This document shows, one piece after another, positions 32,481 to 42,848 of a stretch of DNA of 62,734 nt. This stretch comes from Chara braunii (taxonomy: Eukaryota > Streptophyta > Charophyceae > Charales > Characeae): NCBI GenBank assembly GCA_003427395.1, contig BFEA01000448.1:779613-842346 (forward strand), in the 5' to 3' direction. The notes below the pieces were generated by a model, which did no database searches, was not told the DNA's origin, and saw only the letters and a program-made list of their open reading frames with translations. The translations under genes were made by a program, and so were the position numbers. The stretch's first letter is position 1; every line of letters starts with the position of its first letter.

Positions 32481-33250
32481 TTCACGTGTGCAGAATAATG
32501 TGTGTAAATATGAATGGTCATACAGTCAGACGTATTGCCTTTTTGCCGTTTGCTCTCAGCGTTCTTTGCTGAAAATTTCCCCTCCACTACACGAATTCCC
32601 TGGTCTCCCCTTTTCCCCTGCCCCCTCTTGTTACTCCAGTCCTGTGTCCATCCCCGATTTACTTGCCAGTACCCCCATCAAGCAGTGCGACAACCAAAGG
32701 GAGGGAGAAGGTTGATCTTGGATCACATTGGGTGTAGCCCGCAGTGGGGGATGGGAAGGACTTCTACGGAGTTGAACCAGTTATGCGACTTCCTAGCATC
32801 CCTCCCTGCCTCTGCCCTGACCACCAGTATGCTGCTCCAGCCTTGTTTGAAAAGTTTCGTCACCTACTCCTAGTGTACCTTTCTTTTAACAACCACCGTC
32901 CCTGCGCCCCAGCCTTGCTGAAATCTCCCTTTTGTTGGTTGTCGTTCTCCTCCCTCGTCTAAATGCTCCCCCCTGAGTCTGGCTAGTGATGCTATCCTCA
33001 TAGGGGTGTGCAACAATCCTTTTGTAAAGAGACGCCAGGCCCGTCGTATATTTCAAAAAAAAAAATTAATAACTTTTATGGTCACCGAGTTGCGCCTCAG
33101 GCCTACTGAACCACAATGGTTGGCAGCGCCAGCCAGAAAGGAGAAACAGTGGACCTCTAGTGATTCGGCGAGGCTTGGTTCAGGGAGTTCAAGCCCGGAT
33201 GTATTGGTGGTTTAACGCCTCAGCACAGTCAGTGTGTAATGGCCCAAGCC
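32481..33250. other. No gene recognised
   Basis: Pro/Ser/Leu-rich frames overlap on the plus strand without any domain or splice logic. An A run at 33055-33064 is the only simple tract. Confidence 0.5.
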
Positions 33251-33256
33251 AAGTTC

Positions 33257-33274
33257 CTCCCCCCCCCCCCCCCC
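33257..33274. repeat. Poly(C) homopolymer
   Basis: About 18 consecutive C bases, an unusual homopolymer that is also prone to sequencing length error. Confidence 0.9.
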
Positions 33275-33339
33275 TCTTCAATCAGGGACCCAGAGCACAA
33301 GGCCCGGATTATGAGATTGAATACAGCGCCAGGCTTTGG

Positions 33340-33480
33340 TCACTGGCCTTAGTGTTAAACCACCGGTACCTTGCCCTGCAAAAAAATTCCAACGTGGGCA
33401 TTACCGTGCTGGCTTTAGTGTTAAACCACCAGTTCCTCGCCCTGCAAAAAATTCCAACGTGGACATTAGCGCGCTGTATC
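33340..33480 (+). repeat. Tandem duplication, about 66-bp unit
   Basis: GGCYTTAGTGTTAAACCACC starts at 33345 and 33411 and both copies continue GCCCTGCAAAAAA and CCAACGTGG. Confidence 0.92.
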
Positions 33481-33618
33481 GGATGGGGGTCGGGGACCCA
33501 ACGATCAGTAGTGGATAGGGAAAACAAAAAAAAAGTGGAAAAGAAAAATGAAATGGGAAAATGGGCATGGCGTGAAAGAAAGAGAGGAAGTCTGCGCGCG
33601 CGCATGGGAGAGAGAGGC

Positions 33619-33805
33619 TCAGAGAGAGAGAGAGAGAGAGGGCGTGTTCGATGCGGCAATCCGCGCAACGTGCTGGATCCATGCTCTCTCTCTCTCTCTC
33701 TCTCTCTTTCAGACTTCTTCCCCTCTCCCGCCCCAGCGCAGTCCTGGTAGGGACAATGGGAACAAATTTATGCGGGAAGATTCTACAATACAAAGAGAGA
33801 GAGAG

Positions 33806-33867
<62 letters not shown>

Positions 33868-33896
33868 TCTCTCTTTCTCTCTCTCTCTCTCTGTCT
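33619..33896. repeat. Cluster of GA and CT microsatellites
   Basis: (GA)n at 33619-33640, (CT)n at 33685-33707, GA then CT at about 33795-33896 with TTTCTC interruptions. A GA run adjoining a CT run at 33795-33860 gives a potential long hairpin. The sequence to 34390 contains no gene I can support. Confidence 0.92.
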
Positions 33897-34418
33897 CTCC
33901 TCTGCCTGTTTCAGTTGTGTTTTTTCTTCGTTTTCCCTTTTTTCTTTTCAGAAGATCGTTGATTTCTTTATTTTCTTCTTTGTTTTTGTTCACTTGATAG
34001 ATGGGCGAGGCACTTGGCCAAGCTATCGATGCCGAGCCTGGAATGCCCCTGCGCCAATTTTTGCCAGAGCGCTGGGGTACTGTTTCGATTTTGTTTTGGC
34101 AGGCGCTTCCAGCCATTGTGGTCCGGTACCCCGAAGCCTTAAAAGTCGTGGCGCGTTAACGTGAAAGCGTTGCGGCCGATAACTGGACCAAGTACTGGTG
34201 GTTTAAACTTACACCATCCAGACAAAAGAAATTCATTGAAAACGACTCGTTTCCGTAAAGATCGGGGGTCAGGACAGGGTCGGCAGTAAGAGAATGATCG
34301 CGCCGTATGGACCCCCTCCAAAAACAGGGAAACAAAAGAAGCAACTGCAAAGAGAGGAACGACCTCGGGGAAGGCTGTGGTGCACTCAGGAACGAATCTA
34401 CCTGCAACTATGGCCAGT

Positions 34419-34530
34419 GCTACCTTCTTTCCCCAAGACAAAGTACGGTCATTCTAGCTGCATTTAGACTGAAAGATACCCCAAATATAGCTGTAATGAC
34501 TGTACGCTGTATTTGGGGGAAGAAGGTAGC
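34419..34530. repeat. 112-base imperfect fold-back (stem about 45 bp)
   Basis: GCTACCTTCTTTCCCCAA (34419) pairs with TTGGGGGAAGAAGGTAGC (34513-34530), and inside GTACGGTCATTCTAGCTGCA pairs imperfectly with the complement near 34485-34508, leaving about 17 unpaired bases. It could be a decayed TIR element or a hairpin RNA precursor. A flanking phrase, ACGAATCTACCTGCAACTAT, is repeated on both sides (34391, 34604). Confidence 0.75.
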
Positions 34531-34789
34531 TTTGTTGCTTGTGTCCTTTTTTTTCCTCGGGGAAGGCCCTGAAGGAGGTGTGCTCACACCAGTGTACCGA
34601 GGAACGAATCTACCTGCAACTATGGCCAGTATTAGCTTCTTCTTTTTTTCTTTTTCTTTTTTTTTGTAAGTCTCTCAATTGCACCCACTCTACCTACCTA
34701 CTTCCTTTTTTTTCTTTTTTTCCTTTTTTTTTTGTAATTGAGAAAGCTTCATTACAGGGGGACACTTACGGGGGTGGTAAGAACATCCT

Positions 34790-34866
34790 CCGTAAGCGGC
34801 CCTGCGTTGGAAGGCTCCATCTATTGGTGGGGAGCGTCACCTGCTGGAAACCGGGTCCAACATCCC
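34790..34866 (-). mobile_element. LINE 3'-tail family fragment (minus strand)
   Basis: Reading the minus strand gives GGATGTTGGACCCGGTTTCC, then GCTCCCCACCAATAGATGG, the same order as the copy at 53072-53135. A T-rich tract lies to its left (about 34690-34735), consistent with an eroded poly(A). Confidence 0.5.
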
Positions 34867-35025
34867 ATTGTTACATATTGCATTGTGAGGAGTAAAACAG
34901 CGGGAATGCTACAACCTACGCCTGATGTCTGCTGTGGTTGTTCTGAGCCAGCCCTGGATATGCTACATGTCCAGTATAGAGAGTACCCAAGCTGTTCTCC
35001 ACTGGCTATCTTTGCTGTAGAACCC

Positions 35026-35085
35026 CGATGATTGATGATGTGGGGAATGATTGATGATGTGGGGAATGATTAATGATGTGGGATA
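35026..35085 (+). repeat. Short tandem repeat, about 19-bp unit
   Basis: TGATTGATGATGTGGGGAA repeated three times with a fourth partial copy. Confidence 0.9.
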
Positions 35086-35309
35086 TGCTACATGGTGATG
35101 TGGGGGGGAGGGAGGGTAAGGGGAGCAGGTACTTCAGACAACGGAGGGGGTCAAGATATGTTGGATATCCCATGGGAGATGGAGGAGGGGCCGGATCACC
35201 AGTTTGATATCTATATGGATTGGAGACGGGTGGAGGCAAGGATGGGAGTCTGCCAAGCTCTATTTCGGGAGGGACGTGGCCTGCGTTACCAGATGGAGGA
35301 TCGACTGGA

Positions 35310-35430
35310 GACGGATGACACAGGGGTAGATGGGGAGCTACCTCGGAAGTCTTCTCGATGACACAGGGGTAGATGGGGAGCTACCTCCAAGTCTTCTCGA
35401 TGACACAGTGGGAGATGGGGAGTTGCCAGA
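35310..35430 (+). repeat. Approximately 40-bp coding-frame tandem repeat
   Basis: GATGACACAGGGGTAGATGG occurs at about 35317 and 35358, with a variant near 35400, encoding the repeated peptide DDTGVDGELP. It precedes the transposase-like region in an open frame. Confidence 0.85.
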
Positions 35431-35926
35431 CGGCGTCTTTGGGACAATAGGTAAAGGCGATAATCATCAGCTATTGGACGAAGATAGCCATGACATGATT
35501 GACCCTACCATCCCAACATCAGCACCGACGGTTCGCATCACAATGGTATTGACTATGGTACAAGCTTTTGGAGGTGAGACGGCTGCCAGTGTGGAGGGGT
35601 TTGACAGCAAGCAGAAGGTGGCGAGGGGAGCGGTGGAGAGGGCGTTCGACAGGCTGAAGGGCATGTGGCTGCTGTTTCTGCAGACACACAAGACCAACCT
35701 CGACACGCTCCCGCAGCAGTTCACCGCAGTCTGTATATTGCACAACATACTGATCAACGCTGAAATTCCGTTCGACGAGAATCTGCTATGGGAGGTCGAC
35801 GCTAATTGCGTGCGACGATGTGGATCTGGGGATCTAAGAGCCCCTTAGTCTGTGTCGATGATTACATCGACAAACGAAGCGTTGGCCCTGCGGGATGCTT
35901 TAGCGGAACGAATGAAGCACGATTGA
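35431..35926 (+). pseudogene. PIF/Harbinger-type transposase C-terminus
   Basis: The frame of 35330-35848 contains KQKVARGAVERAFDRLKGMW followed by LLFLQTHKTNLDTLPQQFTA and VCILHNILI. This is the VERAFGRLKxRW block (with the catalytic Glu) and CxLHN block of HARBI1-like DDE nucleases (DDE_Tnp_4). After about 35840 the frame is lost (stop at 35846); NEALALRDALAERMKHD and a stop at 35924 follow in another frame and look like the true C-terminus, so a frameshift is present. The two Asp blocks expected upstream are not found, so this is a fragment. The sequence 35000-35310 has an open frame of unknown nature. Confidence 0.65.
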
Positions 35927-36088
35927 GTCGTGTTCACATGGTGGACAGAAGCGCGTGGAAGTGTAGTCATTGCAGCATTGGCAGGACGACAGATTCGTTG
36001 TTTCGTCCTGCCTTGAATGGAGTGTTAGTGCGCCTTGGGGTTGGTAGTTTGCGTTCAAGGTTGCAGTTCGTCAGCGTTGCGGTGCGTG

Positions 36089-36182
36089 GATGTGCGCGCC
36101 CGTTGTTCAGGGAGCCCAACAATGGGCGTTTCCGTGATGTGCGCGCCCGTTGTTCAGGGAGCCCAACAATGGGCGTTTCCGT
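36089..36182 (+). repeat. 47-bp tandem duplication containing an inverted repeat
   Basis: GATGTGCGCGCCCGTTGTTC starts at 36089 and 36136, with identical units. Within each, CGCCCGTTGTT and AACAATGGGCG are near-complementary and form a hairpin. Confidence 0.93.
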
Positions 36183-36958
36183 TCTGTAGTGGGGATACGG
36201 CACACTGCGGGTGTCCCGAGCACCTTTCTTTTTGACACGTGGCGGCCGTGTTGAAGAGAGTGCAGGGTTGATCGTGCGGGAGGGGCTGAACTTGTCACCC
36301 CTGCGTTAGATTATGATGTCTTTTTTAACAATTGGTGCTCGATTTTGTAATTCCCTTGCGATGTTAAAATCGTCGATTGAGGGTGCAGGTGACGAGGGGT
36401 GATGTGTTCTTCTTCTGTTTATTGTTAGTATGTGTTGTTCTTCTGTGTGTTGATATTTCAATGCAATTATGAATCAGGAAGAAGATACACTGTGCCATTG
36501 CATCTTCACAACAACTGCTCTTGGACGTCGTCTGCTCTTAAGGGTTGTGTGCATTGTCTTACTAGGACTGTTATAAAGAAAATCAAAAAAGTTATTGGTG
36601 CCATTTGGGAAAGCTGCAAAAAACGAACCAAACGAAAGACAATGACATCAGAAAAAGACGAAGATGAAATGTGTGCATGCAAACATCGCAATGCTCATTC
36701 AATCATGCAAGCGAAGTCACGAAAACAGCGGACGCATGATGAAAAAAAGGGTGCGCTCGAAGCGCAATTATGTTCGTTCGCAGCAAGCTGCGATGACGAC
36801 AACACACAACACGGCGATTGACATCGAAAACCCCCGTCGACCTTGCAAAAGTGAACGCCCTAAAACGTCACTCGTCTACTGGCAGGAGCGGCACACTAAA
36901 CACGTCCACAACCAACGACGATCAAAGTGAAAAACACACCCCTGCCAAAGCGAACGAC
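36183..36958. other. No gene recognised
   Basis: Short frames on both strands, Lys/Thr-rich in the 36600-36950 part; no domain, TIR or tandem structure that I can support. Confidence 0.45.
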
Positions 36959-38036
36959 CTAAAACGTCGCTCGTCTACTCACATGAGCGAAACACTGTAC
37001 ACGTACCCAACCGGCGACAAGCCCGTCACGACTACCAACGTCAGTACGCACAGCCACAAATCTCGGAGCGCCCGCTCCGCCCTCCCACCCTTCCACTTCC
37101 CTCTCTCGTGCCGTACATCTCACCAGCAGCGCCCCCCCCCCCCATACGCGTCGTCTTTTCCAGCGTTGTCGTTGTCCTCCTCCAGGGGGCCCGAACCCAA
37201 CCAATCCAGCCTTTTCGCGTCCTCCGGCCTTGTTATGCTCGCATCTTGCCCAAAATACGATGGCGCAGGATGCCCATTCGGAGATGTACTTCGGGTACTC
37301 TCCTAAGGTAGCGTTCGCCTTCCCAAGTTTCTCCGTGACAACATTTGTGGCGCGGATGACTGATCGTCGATGTTCGAAGGAGCGATGCATGGATGCGATG
37401 AGCGTGGGCTTCACCACCAGCTTCGTGAAGTAAAAAGTTTCGTAGTGGCTGCGCAGATTGTCTCCAACCATGCAGGTCAACCACATGCTGGCCGCCAAAA
37501 GCTTGAAGCAGTCAGCAACCCGAGAGAGACAATCGTTTGAGCCGCCGTCGACGTTCGCACCCATCCGAACCACGCCGCGGAATGCATGCCCGATGCATAT
37601 GATGGTGGACTCCTGGTACGCTGCCAAGTCGTCGTCCTCAGGCCTGTCCTCGATGTTCGCACCAGCGAACCACAGGGTCAAGTCCATGGATAAGTCTATT
37701 GTGTGCGTGCAAACAACCGCACTGACGACTTTACTCCACTGCTCGCCGTACCACATAGCACGAGAAATGTTCGTCGCCACGGATTCCAACGTGTACTGGA
37801 AAACCAAATTGTAACCTCTGGGGCGGTTCCCGAACTTGAAGACCCAGCCGTGCAAGACGTGCAGAGCAATATTCTCCACTGCCGCCACGTGGGAGATCAC
37901 TTGCTGCAGTTGTGCAGGATCAACAATCCTTGTTAGCTTCGTGCAGGATTCCGGCATGACGACGCTCCGAGGGACGACAAGCGCTTGAAGATCGCTGGCG
38001 ATGGTGACAAAATACTCTCGCGTTTTTGGACATTGT
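36959..38036 (-). pseudogene. C-terminal conserved domain of a trihelix-type protein
   Basis: Minus-strand open frame (ATG 37957, open upstream to about 38037). It reads KLTRIVDPAQLQQVISHVAA, then ALHVLHGWVFKF, AMWYGEQWSKVV, LWFAGANIEDRPEDDDLAAY, SRVADCFKLLAASMW and ITEWAS-like ISEWASCAIVFWARCE. From memory, this architecture follows Myb/SANT-like (trihelix) domains in charophyte proteins; I know no biochemical role. The last roughly 90 codons, after about 37260, become Gly/Arg-rich and are probably past the original end. It is out of frame with the upstream half (TGA after TTGEG near 38047), so the locus is broken or misassembled. Confidence 0.5.
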
Positions 38037-38046
38037 TATACAGTCT

Positions 38047-38700
38047 TCACCCCTCCCCCGTCGTCCAGAAAGCTTTGTCATCAACCCACAGTCGGGCATG
38101 GTCGATCAGATCCTTCGCGCCACGAGCCACCTCCCGCTCGACTACTGGAAGCTCCTCTCTGGCCCTCGGCACGGGTGCCACATTGCCTGAAGTTCCCGCA
38201 CCCGCAGCAGCGACAGCCTTGCCCCCAACTGCGTGCGCGTCTGCCACTAGATGTGTATAAGAGACAGCCTCAACACGGGTGCCACATTGCCTGAAGTTCC
38301 CGTACCGACAGCAGCGACCGCCTCGCCCCCAACTGCGCGGGCGTCTACCAGGACTTCCGCCCACCTCGCCGCGTTCAATGGAGCCTCCCTCATCAGCCGT
38401 GTTTGGAGGACGCGCCTGAGACGGCGTGGCAGGCAGTCCACCCTGAGGTGGCCTTTCGTCAGTCCCGCCTCGTGCCCTGACTGCCGTCGCTATTGTGGCT
38501 TGTGTGACATTGCATTGTCGACGTCGTTCCAAAGGCTCTTCATCATCACCACCGACGTCGGCGACGGCCTCGTTCTCCGAGCGCGTTTCGCGGGCACGCA
38601 CGTGCTGCGCCTCTGGTGGAGGCGTCAACAATCTCCTCGCAACGCTTTGATCTGAAGAACGAAGGCGACCACTCTCCCGAACTACGGCCACGGTCTCCTC
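38047..38700 (-). pseudogene. Linker of the trihelix locus with adapter insertion
   Basis: Minus-strand frame of about 214 codons. Low-complexity Arg/Gly/Glu sequence, then two successive versions of the peptide DA-x-AVGG-x-AVAA-x-G-x-GTSGNVAPV separated by SYTHL, which is the translation of the Tn5 mosaic end at 38249-38267. The halves on either side probably come from two paralogous genes. The downstream half reads REVARGAKDLIDHARLWVDD just before the next domain. Confidence 0.6.
38249..38267 (+). other. Tn5 mosaic end (Nextera adapter) - probable contaminant
   Basis: AGATGTGTATAAGAGACAG is an exact 19-base Tn5 mosaic end as used in transposase-based sequencing libraries. It is flanked by two diverged copies of the same roughly 80-base segment (GGGTGCCACATTGCCTGAAG on each side) and has no 9-bp duplication around it. 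Confidence 0.95.
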
Positions 38701-39239
38701 TGGCGCTTCTTCCTCCGTTGTGAAGACGTCGTCATCGTTACCTTCGTCTGTTGTCGCCCAATGTTGTGGTCAACAAGCAGGCACGCTGCCTGAAGCATCG
38801 TCCGAACGGAGCCTCTTCGCCTTGGGGACATGCTGCAGACTCGTTTCTTGCCCTTGAATGTCCGCTGGGACAATATCCAACTTCTTACCACAGACGCCGG
38901 GCTCGTGTAGACATGCTTCGTGCTTCCCTCTCCAAGCGAGTTTGGCTGGAGGAGGCGATGAGTGGGAATAGAGGGCCGGCCGCCGATGGGAGTTCCGTTG
39001 ATCTGGTGAGAACAACGTCCCATGTACGGATCACGTGTGGTGACAACTACGTTTGCACGACGACGAAGAAGTGTCCTCGGTGCACAGATGAGCACGACGT
39101 CCACGTGTACGAGGGGAGGACGACGACCCCGGCGAGACTGCTCTGTGGCGAGAAGAAGAGAAGAGCGGCGATGCCGAACCTCCACATGGCAAGACAGATC
39201 CGCGGTGATAAGGAGAGAGTGCTCCGCCGTGGATTGACC
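38701..39239 (-). other. Frame-shifted middle of the trihelix locus
   Basis: Overlapping minus-strand frames contain recognisable basic stretches (KAKRLRSDDASGSVPAC, HNIGRQQTKVTM) but none is continuous with its neighbours. It is treated as decayed coding sequence of the same locus. Confidence 0.35.
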
Positions 39240-40742
39240 CAAAGTCCTCAGTCTCGCTGAACATCGACGTGTCCACGGAGCATCGCGGCGCGAATGCAAG
39301 GAGAGTGACGGGGCCGAATCTCCACGCGACGAGAAGGCGAGAAGAGCTACAACGGTGATCCTCAACGACACTGAAGAAGTCCCCAGCGAGGACGCGAGAG
39401 ATGTCTGCGGTGAGCAGGCGATAGAGGTCCGAGGTGAGGTGCTGAAACTTGTGAACCTTCTTGAATTGTTGGATCAAGTTGTCACATTTCTTCCTGCAGT
39501 CGACGACCTTCCTTGTGACGTCCGTCTTCTGCAACCTGGACCACACGTCCTTGCACTTCCATTCCCTGGTCTTCATGCGGCCGAAATTGTGCCCCATGCC
39601 TGCGAAATACAGATCTTGATCCCTTTTCGCCTTCACGAGTGCAATCGTGTCTCTGACGGACCAGAAATTCTGAGTGCCCTCGCCATCGCTCCTGTCTGTG
39701 TCGTCGTCCATTTTCTTGTTCCTCCGATTTCTCAGAGTGGAACCCTTCTTCGCAATCGTACCGCCGTTCCTCACCTTCCTCCCAAGCAACCTAATCTCAA
39801 GCAAATCATCTGAGTTGCAATCGTCGTCATCGTCAACGTCATGGAAGTCAAGGGGCTCCTGAACAGCCGCATCGTTGCCTTCGTCAATGCGGAGCTCTTG
39901 CACCCCTCTCGTTATTGTGTACGTTCCAGCTTGCCGCAAGGCTTGCCTGCACTCTGCCCACAGCTGCCTACCGTCGCGTTCCACGTGCACAACTGTGGCG
40001 GATATGTCCTCCTGTCGCTGCCGTCCACGTGAAGTCCTGGATCCGTTTCACGTCGCAGGTGATCAGCGCATCCATTCTGAACGTTGATCCTCGCCGACTC
40101 CTCCTCTGCCATGCCTCGAGGACACATTTCGATTCCCGCCACCCTCGCGAAGCGATAGAGGTAAACCGCCTTCTCTCGCCCCGCACGGACTAACCATCGT
40201 CTGCTCCACGCAATCCCTATCTGGGTGGGGATTGATGATGCGAGTATGTGTCGTCGCTGCTCCATTGCGGCTTGACAACTGGAAGCTAAGATCAACCGCT
40301 GCATTGCCATCGTCCTCGCATAACCCCTCGTTCAGCACTGAAGTGTAAGACCATGGGGTCTCCGCCCGCCTGCCACTGTAGGACTGCGTCGCCGCCCAAT
40401 CCTGCGTCCCAACGACACAGTTGATGACCTGATGTCTTCCCCCTCGTCATCCGACGACGGCAGATGAATCTCATGCGAAGGCAGATGAGCATACAACGTC
40501 GGGTCGTACGCTTGCTTCGCCACAGACCCCGCAATGCGTTGCCGATTGCTTGTGGCGGTTGTCGTGTCTGCCGGTCTAGCGTTGGTCAGGCGCCGATCCA
40601 TCCTGTCGCAGGTTTTGGAAGATCTCCTTTTGCGAGCCGCGACAGGGAGCAGGCCAACGAAACACACGTGGAAGAAGAGAACGATGAGAAGCAGCACGAC
40701 GAAGAGGAGTAGCAGAGGCAGCCTGTGCAGCAGGTCGACCAT
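39240..40742 (-). pseudogene. Trihelix (Myb/SANT-like) DNA-binding protein, N-terminal half
   Basis: Minus-strand frame 39990-39240 contains an acidic stretch (DFHDVDDDDDCNSDDLLEI), then TQNFWSVRDTIALVKAKRDQ, DLYFAGMGHNFGRMKTREWK, CKDVWSRLQKTDVTRKVVDC and KKCDNLIQQFKKVHKFQ. The spaced aromatic residues match a trihelix/Myb_DNA-bind_4 fold; the third expected Trp (KKW) is Cys. Upstream frames (to ATG 40742: SLGRRIGRRRSPTVAGGRR; about 40186: TCDVKRIQDFTWTAATGGHI) belong to the same protein family but lie in different frames, so several frameshifts separate them. Trihelix proteins bind DNA; Myb-like partners also accompany PIF/Harbinger transposases, and such a fragment lies 4 kb away. Confidence 0.6.
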
Positions 40743-42098
40743 GTAAGGGTCGTGGAAAGGGCAGGAGATCCACGTCAGTGGTCGACCGTTCAGCGAAGAA
40801 CTCCGTCGTCAGAAGAAAAAGCAAGGGAAGATCTGTGCTTCGACGTGTAAGGTGTGACAACAGCCGACGAAAACGGCAATCGTCAAAAATCCACTTGTCA
40901 TCCTCGAACATAGCGCCGACGCGGAAAAGCATTCGTATTTTCGACCGTTGTAGGGCCAAACCCCGGTAGACTTTGGAGCCTCGGTCGACCCCACTGCGGG
41001 TCCCAGTTGGCTCGGCCCGCCCACGCTCATGCTCAGGGCACGGACCGTTCGTCCCAGGGTCACCCCCACCTAATGCTTTGAGATGGATGGGGGTGGGCCA
41101 TCGAGCGAGAGAGCTTTGATATTGGGGATGTAGCTCAACCCTCACGCTGGGTGACAGTCTCGCTGGTCATTCCGCAAACACTGATTTTTTCTTTGATTCT
41201 TGGTTGTGTTCTCAAGCAAATGCTCCTTCCAATACGCAAGCAAGTCCAGGGGTTCTTTGAGANTTCTTCTTCTTTTGTGCGCAGGCTAAGCGTCATCCTT
41301 AGACCACGCACNATTTCCCTAAGCATAGCAATCCTACGGCGTCATCAGGGTGTGGCAACGCCGTCTTTCCCCTCGCCTCTACGCACTCCTCATGTCTCAT
41401 GCATTCCATCCATCGTTATTGGAGCAGGCCCCTTTGTCCTTTCCGGGCCTTCATACACATGCACAGGCTACTTCACATTCCGATCAGAAAAAGTCGCACT
41501 CCTTTCTTTCTTTCACCCTCCAGGTCTCCTGCACGAAGGTCTCTCTCTTGGGTCAGTTTTACACTAAGGGCCCCTTAGTCCCTTTGCCCCTTGTTCGCTT
41601 TTCCTTTGCCGCCAGGTTTCTCCCGGAGCGGTCCCGCTCAAGGCATCCCAAAGCTTACTCACCTGCACAATCCCACAAAAGCAAAGACCGATACAATCCC
41701 CCATTGGGTTCAACACATAGCCCTCCCCGCATGCCTAAGTTTCGTTTCCTTTGACTTCTCTTCATTCTTCGTTCTTTGCTCAATCAGTTCATCCTCTTCT
41801 CATAGTCATGTAGTCGGGGAAATGGTTGAGTCAAACTGACCTTGCTTTCAGTACCAACTTGGTCTAATCCTTTTTCCCGGACTTGACTCCTCTCAATTGC
41901 TCACGTGTCTCTTCCTTTCCATTCTCGGCGACACAAGGGACCGGTAACCCTTCCCTTGCCCACTTTCTTCGCCAAGTGAGAACAATTTTTTTTCACCGTT
42001 TGTCCCCTGACAATGTAACAAGTGAGTGGTGAAGTGTTAGTTATATGCCAAGTGGTGGAAGGGAAGAAGGTTGAGGGGTCCGAAGTGTGAGACAAAGG

Positions 42099-42100
<2 letters not shown>
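40743..42100. other. Unassigned sequence with two ambiguous bases
   Basis: Minus-strand frame 41145-40576 overlaps the 5' side of the trihelix locus and could be leader; the rest is Ser/Leu/Phe-rich frame noise. N at 41263 and 41312. No repeat structure seen. Confidence 0.4.

Positions 42101-42101
<1 letters not shown>

Positions 42102-42149
<48 letters not shown>
42102..42149. repeat. (GA)n microsatellite
   Basis: About 48 bases of GA. It marks the left border of the compound satellite region. Confidence 0.96.
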
Positions 42150-42153
<4 letters not shown>

Positions 42154-42269
42154 ACTCCCTAATCCTAATCAACCCTTACCCTTACTTGACCTACCATCCC
42201 CTGTTCAAGATCTGAACCGATTCATCATTGAGTGAGGGAAGACTGAATTGCACAATTTAGGCTAGAGCA

Positions 42270-42605
42270 CGCACATGTGCGAGGTTAGGGAGACGACTAG
42301 GAAAAACCGACACATTACCAAGTGAAAAAAAGACAGAACTGCAGCACAAGACCCACAACACACACATACATGAGTCGGTGAACAACTAGGAAACAACCGC
42401 CGCATTACTAAGTGAAGGAAAAACTTGGACAGCAACAAAAGACTGGCAACACACATACATAAATCACGGAACAACTAGGAAGCAACCGCCATATTACTAA
42501 GTGAAGGAGACTGAAATGCAGCAAATGACCTACAACATACACATGCATGAGTCACGGAACAGCTAGGAAGCAACCGCCACATTACTAAATGAAGGAAAGA
42601 ATGAA
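42270..42605 (+). repeat. 89-bp tandem array, about four copies
   Basis: ACTAGGAAACAACCGCCGCA-type units; ACTAG recurs at 42296, 42385, 42474 and GCTAG at 42562 (spacing 89, 89, 88). Copies are diverged. Confidence 0.9.
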
Positions 42606-42628
42606 CAACAACAAAAAAACCCACAATA

Positions 42629-42848
42629 GTAGCAGCCAAGGGCCGGTCACCCATCCTACAACAGTAGCAGCCAAATGTCGGTCACCCATCCTACAAAAGT
42701 AGCAGCCAAGTGTCAGTTACCCATCCCGCAGCAGTAGCAGCCAAGTGCCGGTCACCCATCCCACATAAGTAGCAGCCAAGTGTCAGTCATCCATCCTACA
42801 GAAGTAGCAGCCAAGCACCGGTCACCCATCCCACATCCGTAGCAGCCA
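42629..42848 (+). repeat. 35-bp tandem array, six to seven copies
   Basis: GTAGCAGCCAAGTGTCRGTC units with GTAGCAGCC at 42629, 42664, 42699, 42734, 42769, 42804 and 42839, exactly 35 apart. Confidence 0.97.

Noticed and set aside
38249-38267. Genuine Tn5 or IS50 insertion
   Set aside because: Only the 19-bp mosaic end is present, with no transposase, no 9-bp target duplication, and paralogous sequence on both sides; a library adapter explains it.
40332-40742. N-terminal membrane protein (LLLLFVVLLLIVLFFHVCFVG)
   Set aside because: The hydrophobic start looks like a signal anchor, but the same frame then joins trihelix-family linker sequence through frameshifts, so an upstream or alternative start is more likely.
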